Part shown: positions 60,536 to 64,000 of the stretch, in pieces | Layout: the number at the start of each line of letters is the position of its first letter | How positions within the stretch are numbered: position 1 is the first letter of the stretch | Assembly: GCF_021462225.1 (NCBI RefSeq) | Contig: NC_061811.1 | Span: 2,900,663-2,964,662, forward strand | DNA: 64,000 nucleotides | Source of the DNA: Girardinichthys multiradiatus | Taxonomy: Eukaryota; Chordata; Actinopteri; Cyprinodontiformes; Goodeidae | Reading direction: 5' to 3' | Made by a program: the position numbers and the translations under genes | The notes under the pieces: generated by a model | The model's input: the letters and a program-made list of their open reading frames with translations, nothing else | Database searches by the model: none | Told to the model about the DNA's origin: nothing

Positions 60536-60712
60536 TAACTGCTCCAGCATCTCTGATTCAAATGGTTAAAATACATCATCAACCTCTTCCAAAATCTTTA
60601 AGAAGCTTGCTAATGACCCAATTTTTTATTTAGTTTGCACAAGCAGGAAAATATTAAAATACATACAGGATATTGGTCCTTGGGGGGGGGTAAATGCCAC
60701 CCTTGCAGCAAA
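60536..60712. repeat. Non-autonomous DNA-transposon relic
   Basis: CTGATTCAAATGGTTAAAAT, then ACCTCTTCCAAAATC, GCTAATGACC and ACAGGATATTGGTCCTTGG follow, in order, a common fish MITE with the CTGATTCAAATG.TTAAATTAC and CAGGA...GGCCCTCGAGG landmarks. Assignment to a hAT-type MITE is from memory of the family layout. Confidence 0.45.
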
Positions 60713-60830
60713 AAGCAATAAATTCAGTCGAGATATCCGTTCAAAGTGTCCTTAGTCAAGCCACTGAGCCTCGTGTGAGTAAACACGGGTAAAAAAAAAA
60801 GTAAAAAAGGGTAAAAAAAAGTATGAACGT

Positions 60831-61204
60831 ACAATAGTCTCATTATAGTCAGACATTTTTTAGACATTGAATTTATAACTCTGAATTTTTATCCTGTGCA
60901 ATTATGTATGTGAATTGTTTTTGTACTTAAAATTTGCCAGCAAAAATTCACCTGCAGAAATTCACCTGCAGAAATTCACCTGCAGAAATTCACCTGCAGA
61001 AATTCACCTGCAAATGTGTTGACCATCTGGTGACTCAAGCCAAAGCAGGCGAATTTCTGCAAGTGAATTTTTGCTGGCAAATAAAAAAATAAATTCACAT
61101 ACATAATTGCACAGGATAAAAATTCAGTGATATAAATTCTAATAATAATAAATAAATAAATAATAAAATGTCTAAAAAATGTCTGATTCTAATGAGACTA
61201 TTTT
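60831..61204. mobile_element. Fold-back element with ~130-160-bp inverted arms and 14-bp tandem repeats
   Basis: The left arm (60831-60970) reads AATAGTCTCATTA, CAGACATTTTTTAGACATT, GAATTTTTATCCTGTGCAAT and TTTGCCAGCAAAAATTCAC; the right arm (61045-61204) is its reverse complement with small indels and an (ATTT/AAT)n run. The left arm runs into five copies of the 14-mer AAATTCACCTGCAG (60944-61012), while the right arm has about one and a half diverged copies (CAGGCGAATTTCTGCAAGTG). A short central spacer lies at about 61013-61044. No coding capacity. Confidence 0.85.
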
Positions 61205-61681
61205 ACATCCATTAAAAAGACCCTGACCCTATAAAAATCACTGAGTGTCTATATGAGATCAGTCCATTTACTAAATGAGTGAAAGAAGAAATCAAACTGA
61301 AAATAAATTATATAATTCTTTTTTTGGGGGGGTCATTTTAATATTTAGACTTTGGTCTTAGTTGTAATGACTAACCTTGACACATAAAACATCTCAATGC
61401 ACTTTCTATGAATAGTAAATCACTTCAAGCACATCCCACATGTCAGTTCTGCACATTACAAGCCTTTCTGGTGTCATTTCATGGTGCCACATGACATGTG
61501 AAATATTCAGGCTTGACGAGAAACAATGTCCTCCCCTGGTTTTATCTTGTGTACACTAACCAGCGAGAAATCAAAGATTTTTATTGACACAACATGACTT
61601 GACATGGTGTTCACACAGTCAAAAATCAGCCTAAATTTTGCCCTTCTATACCAGTGACAGAGCAGGTCCCCAACATTTCAG
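61205..61681. other. No gene recognised
   Basis: AT-rich, nothing identified. Confidence 0.5.
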
Positions 61682-61965
61682 TGCCCATCTTTAGCAGACA
61701 TGGGGCGAGAGGCTGGTATACTCTGGACAGGTCCATCAGTGCAATGTAGAGACCCAGAGAACAAACAACAATGCACACACACATTCATACCTAAAGACAT
61801 AACATAACCAAACAGTCATGTTTTTAAACTGTGTGAGGAAGCTAGAGTACCCAAACAGAACCCATGCATGCACAACGAGAACATTCAAACTCATGCACAA
61901 AGAGCACAGGACGGGATTTAAACCCAGGACCTTCTTGCTGCTAGCCAACATTGCTGCTCCATTAT
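61682..61965 (-). repeat. Diverged copy of the tRNA-derived SINE
   Basis: On the plus strand: CTCTGGACAGGTCCATCA, GAACCCATGCATGCACAACG, AACCCAGGACCTTCTTGCTG and GCTGCTCCATTATCC, the reverse complements of the SINE body and head as in the 32903 copy, with many substitutions. Confidence 0.7.
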
Positions 61966-63784
61966 CCATATAGGATATGATCATACAGATTTTTCTTGAG
62001 GCAATTCAGATATAATGAGCTGTCTTTTTCATTGATAAGACAATCCCAGGCTATAAACATGGGGCAAGCATGGTGATTGTGCTAGGCTTGCAGCAATAAT
62101 GTAACATCGTTGTTTAACTGAAGTGGTCCCTTGGCCAACCCAGTGTTTCCTGGTTTGGAGTTATTGGGATAAATTTCTGGATGAGAAAGAGAAAGAACTG
62201 TATGATAAATAAGGATGCTATGTACATCATGGAGAGTCCAATTGCATTTCATCCTGCTGCAGGACCCATCTAACATCAGATGTTGGTAGTAAACTTTAAG
62301 CATTGGTGTGATTGAGCTTGCTTTTGGGTTTTATTCAGTTTTTTGTTATAAAAAATCTCCACAAAGTCTTCCATCATTGTATGAAGAATGTTATCTGTTG
62401 TTGCTGCTGCTGAAGATACTATTGGACAGAAGACAAATATCTTCACCTGCAATGCTGCAACAACCAAACAGTGAAAGAGATGAAGCACATAAAGGTTGTT
62501 TTTCTGCTTTGGATCAGTTTAGTGACCAACTCACCAACACACTGTAAAACCCCATGTTTATAGTCTGCGTGTGGGTGGAGATCATAAAATAAAGTGTTTG
62601 CTTTTAGCCCCATGCAGTGAGATTACTTGTGTCACGCTGTGCATATTCAGCTACAGAAATATCAGCACTATTCTGTTTTCTGTCTGCATGCTCTGATGCA
62701 AAACAATACATGTAACTTCTCATATCACCCTTAATAATGTAGGTTAATTGGATTTGTAGCCTCCTAAGTTTCTGTGCCGATGAGCTGAATAAATATAATA
62801 AAACAGAGTCAATGGCAAACTGAAAACAGACATATTCCACAAAAACACATAATGATGTAAACAACACTGTATCCACCTTCACGTGCATACATACATGTAT
62901 TTAAACATCACAATCACACTGTTCACTGTAGTTTTTTTAATTTATAAATATAAATAATAATAATAATATAAAAAAATACTATATATCTTTGCAGGATATT
63001 TAGTCAGTTTACTTTGCTGAGAAAAAAACTTTAATAGATGTGACACATGAAAACAGTTTTTATAACAGTTGAACAATTAACAAAGCTTTAATTTGCATTT
63101 CCAAAACAAATACCTATGCAAGTCTAATTCTGCAAATAGGTCTGCAGGTAAAGAGCTGGTGCACCTTAATAAACTATAGCAGCTGGAAGGTAAATCAATG
63201 CAGAGAAAGGAGAAATATATTTATTATCCTCATTATCTTGGGTCTTAAGTTTCAGTCAAATAATAACAAAATTGGAAGATTACAAAAAAGAAAGATTGAC
63301 CAAGAAAGACAATAAATGTCCAGACTGAAAACTGAAGGTAATGTGTGCTGAAATGCAAAATCCTAAACAAATGAAATGAAAGACAAATGGGCAGAAACAG
63401 GAGCCAATGTTTGGGGAATGAACTGTAAGAAATCCGCTAAAAAAAATAAGCCAACCAAAAATCCTCTTTAACACCTAAACAGAAGAAATCAAAGTTACGG
63501 TGGCTGAGGACAGCTAGTCATGGTCTGTGATCAGAAGAAAGTGGGATTCAAGGATAAATCCTGCATCTGCATTGCTGCCATTGACCAAAATGTCTAAAGA
63601 TGATTGGCTGAAGAAAAGCAGCATTTTTCCACAGTTGAAGGTGATTTGAGGCTGCATGTCAGGTAAAGGAGCTGACAGACGGCAGTCGTCAGCACCGCTA
63701 CACGTGGTCATTGTTTCCACTCCATAAATCTGAAGGGAGTTCACTGGTGAAGCCATTTTTAGAAGGATTATGTCCCCATATGAA
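61966..63784. other. No gene recognised
   Basis: AT-rich. 62070-62105 (GGGGCAAGCATGGTG, GCTTGCAGCAATAATG) may be a decayed SINE head; nothing else seen. Confidence 0.45.
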
Positions 63785-64000
63785 GGACTATTATTCTGTT
63801 TGGGGTTTTGTCTCATTTTTGTGTTTCTCTATGTTCTTGTGTTCACTCATGTTGTGTTTTGTCATTGTTTTTAACTCCTCCCTATGTTATCCCACACTCA
63901 TCTGGTTCTGGTATTTTACATGGATCACTGTCACTTCCAGTCATTCCCCATCTGTATCTCAGTTCATGCTCCATTGCAGCTGTTTCATAACTGTTAATTA
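63785..64000 (+). repeat. Possible LTR start cut by the window edge
   Basis: The T/G-rich run GTTTGGGGTTTTGTCTCATT with many TTTTGTGTTT-type words resembles in composition the U3 start of the TGTCA-family LTRs, but no clear terminus is seen and the window ends before a second edge. Confidence 0.25.

Noticed and set aside
60944..61012. CRISPR-like tandem 14-mers
   Set aside because: Units are directly adjacent with no spacers and lie in an inverted arm of a fold-back element in a vertebrate genome.

Overview
The window looks like AT-rich, non-coding nuclear DNA of a ray-finned fish, probably a percomorph-type teleost. The evidence is its transposon content: several Tc1-like families, Rex1- and Rex3/RTE-type LINEs, an L2/Maui-type LINE whose copies begin (on the plus strand) with the usual GTTTATTTATA-type 3' end, a tRNA-derived SINE in many copies, piggyBac and hAT relics, and LTR elements with TGTCA...TGACA ends. 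Dense microsatellites fit too. I found no complete host gene, rRNA, tRNA or CRISPR array. Almost every long open frame is a transposon gene, its shadow, or a microsatellite. Only three short stretches look even faintly like host exons (12964-13284, 33500-33578, 39086-39214), and none could be identified.

Layout. 1-1142: edge of a minus-strand LTR retroelement. 4086-5985: Tc1 relic, L2-type fragment and an 815-bp solo LTR with a 5-bp target duplication. 6200-12203: two copies of an unrecognised minus-strand retroposon, one ending in a Rex1-like tail, an AT-rich LTR-like block, and a 1-kb element with inverted ends. 13961-17993: an L2/Maui LINE interrupted by two different Tc1 elements, each with clear ends and TA duplications. 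18000-30000: fossils of RTE, piggyBac and at least five Tc1 elements. 30099-37364: a Rex3/RTE fragment set inside a TA microsatellite, four SINE copies or pieces, and a 1.8-kb Rex1 LINE.

38535-49560: a Tc1 N-terminal relic, a candidate terminal exon, a GC-rich retroelement 3' end, a Rex1 relic carrying an insert that recurs inverted 4 kb away, a degenerate tandem array and telomere-like tracts. 50720-57480: a Tc1 relic, a promoter-like region with CRE and TATA box, a hAT transposase relic with a recognisable intron into which a solo LTR has jumped, and an RTE-type LINE relic. 58965-64000: Tc1, hAT-MITE, a fold-back element with a 14-bp tandem array, a SINE, and a possible LTR cut by the window edge.

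The youngest events are the DD34E Tc1 (one nonsense codon), the DD36E Tc1 (one nonsense codon) and the solo LTRs with exact target duplications. The most unusual items are the TM-plus-coiled-coil reading frame in the 6.2-kb repeat, the approximately 96 percent identical 180-bp inverted pair, and the fold-back element.
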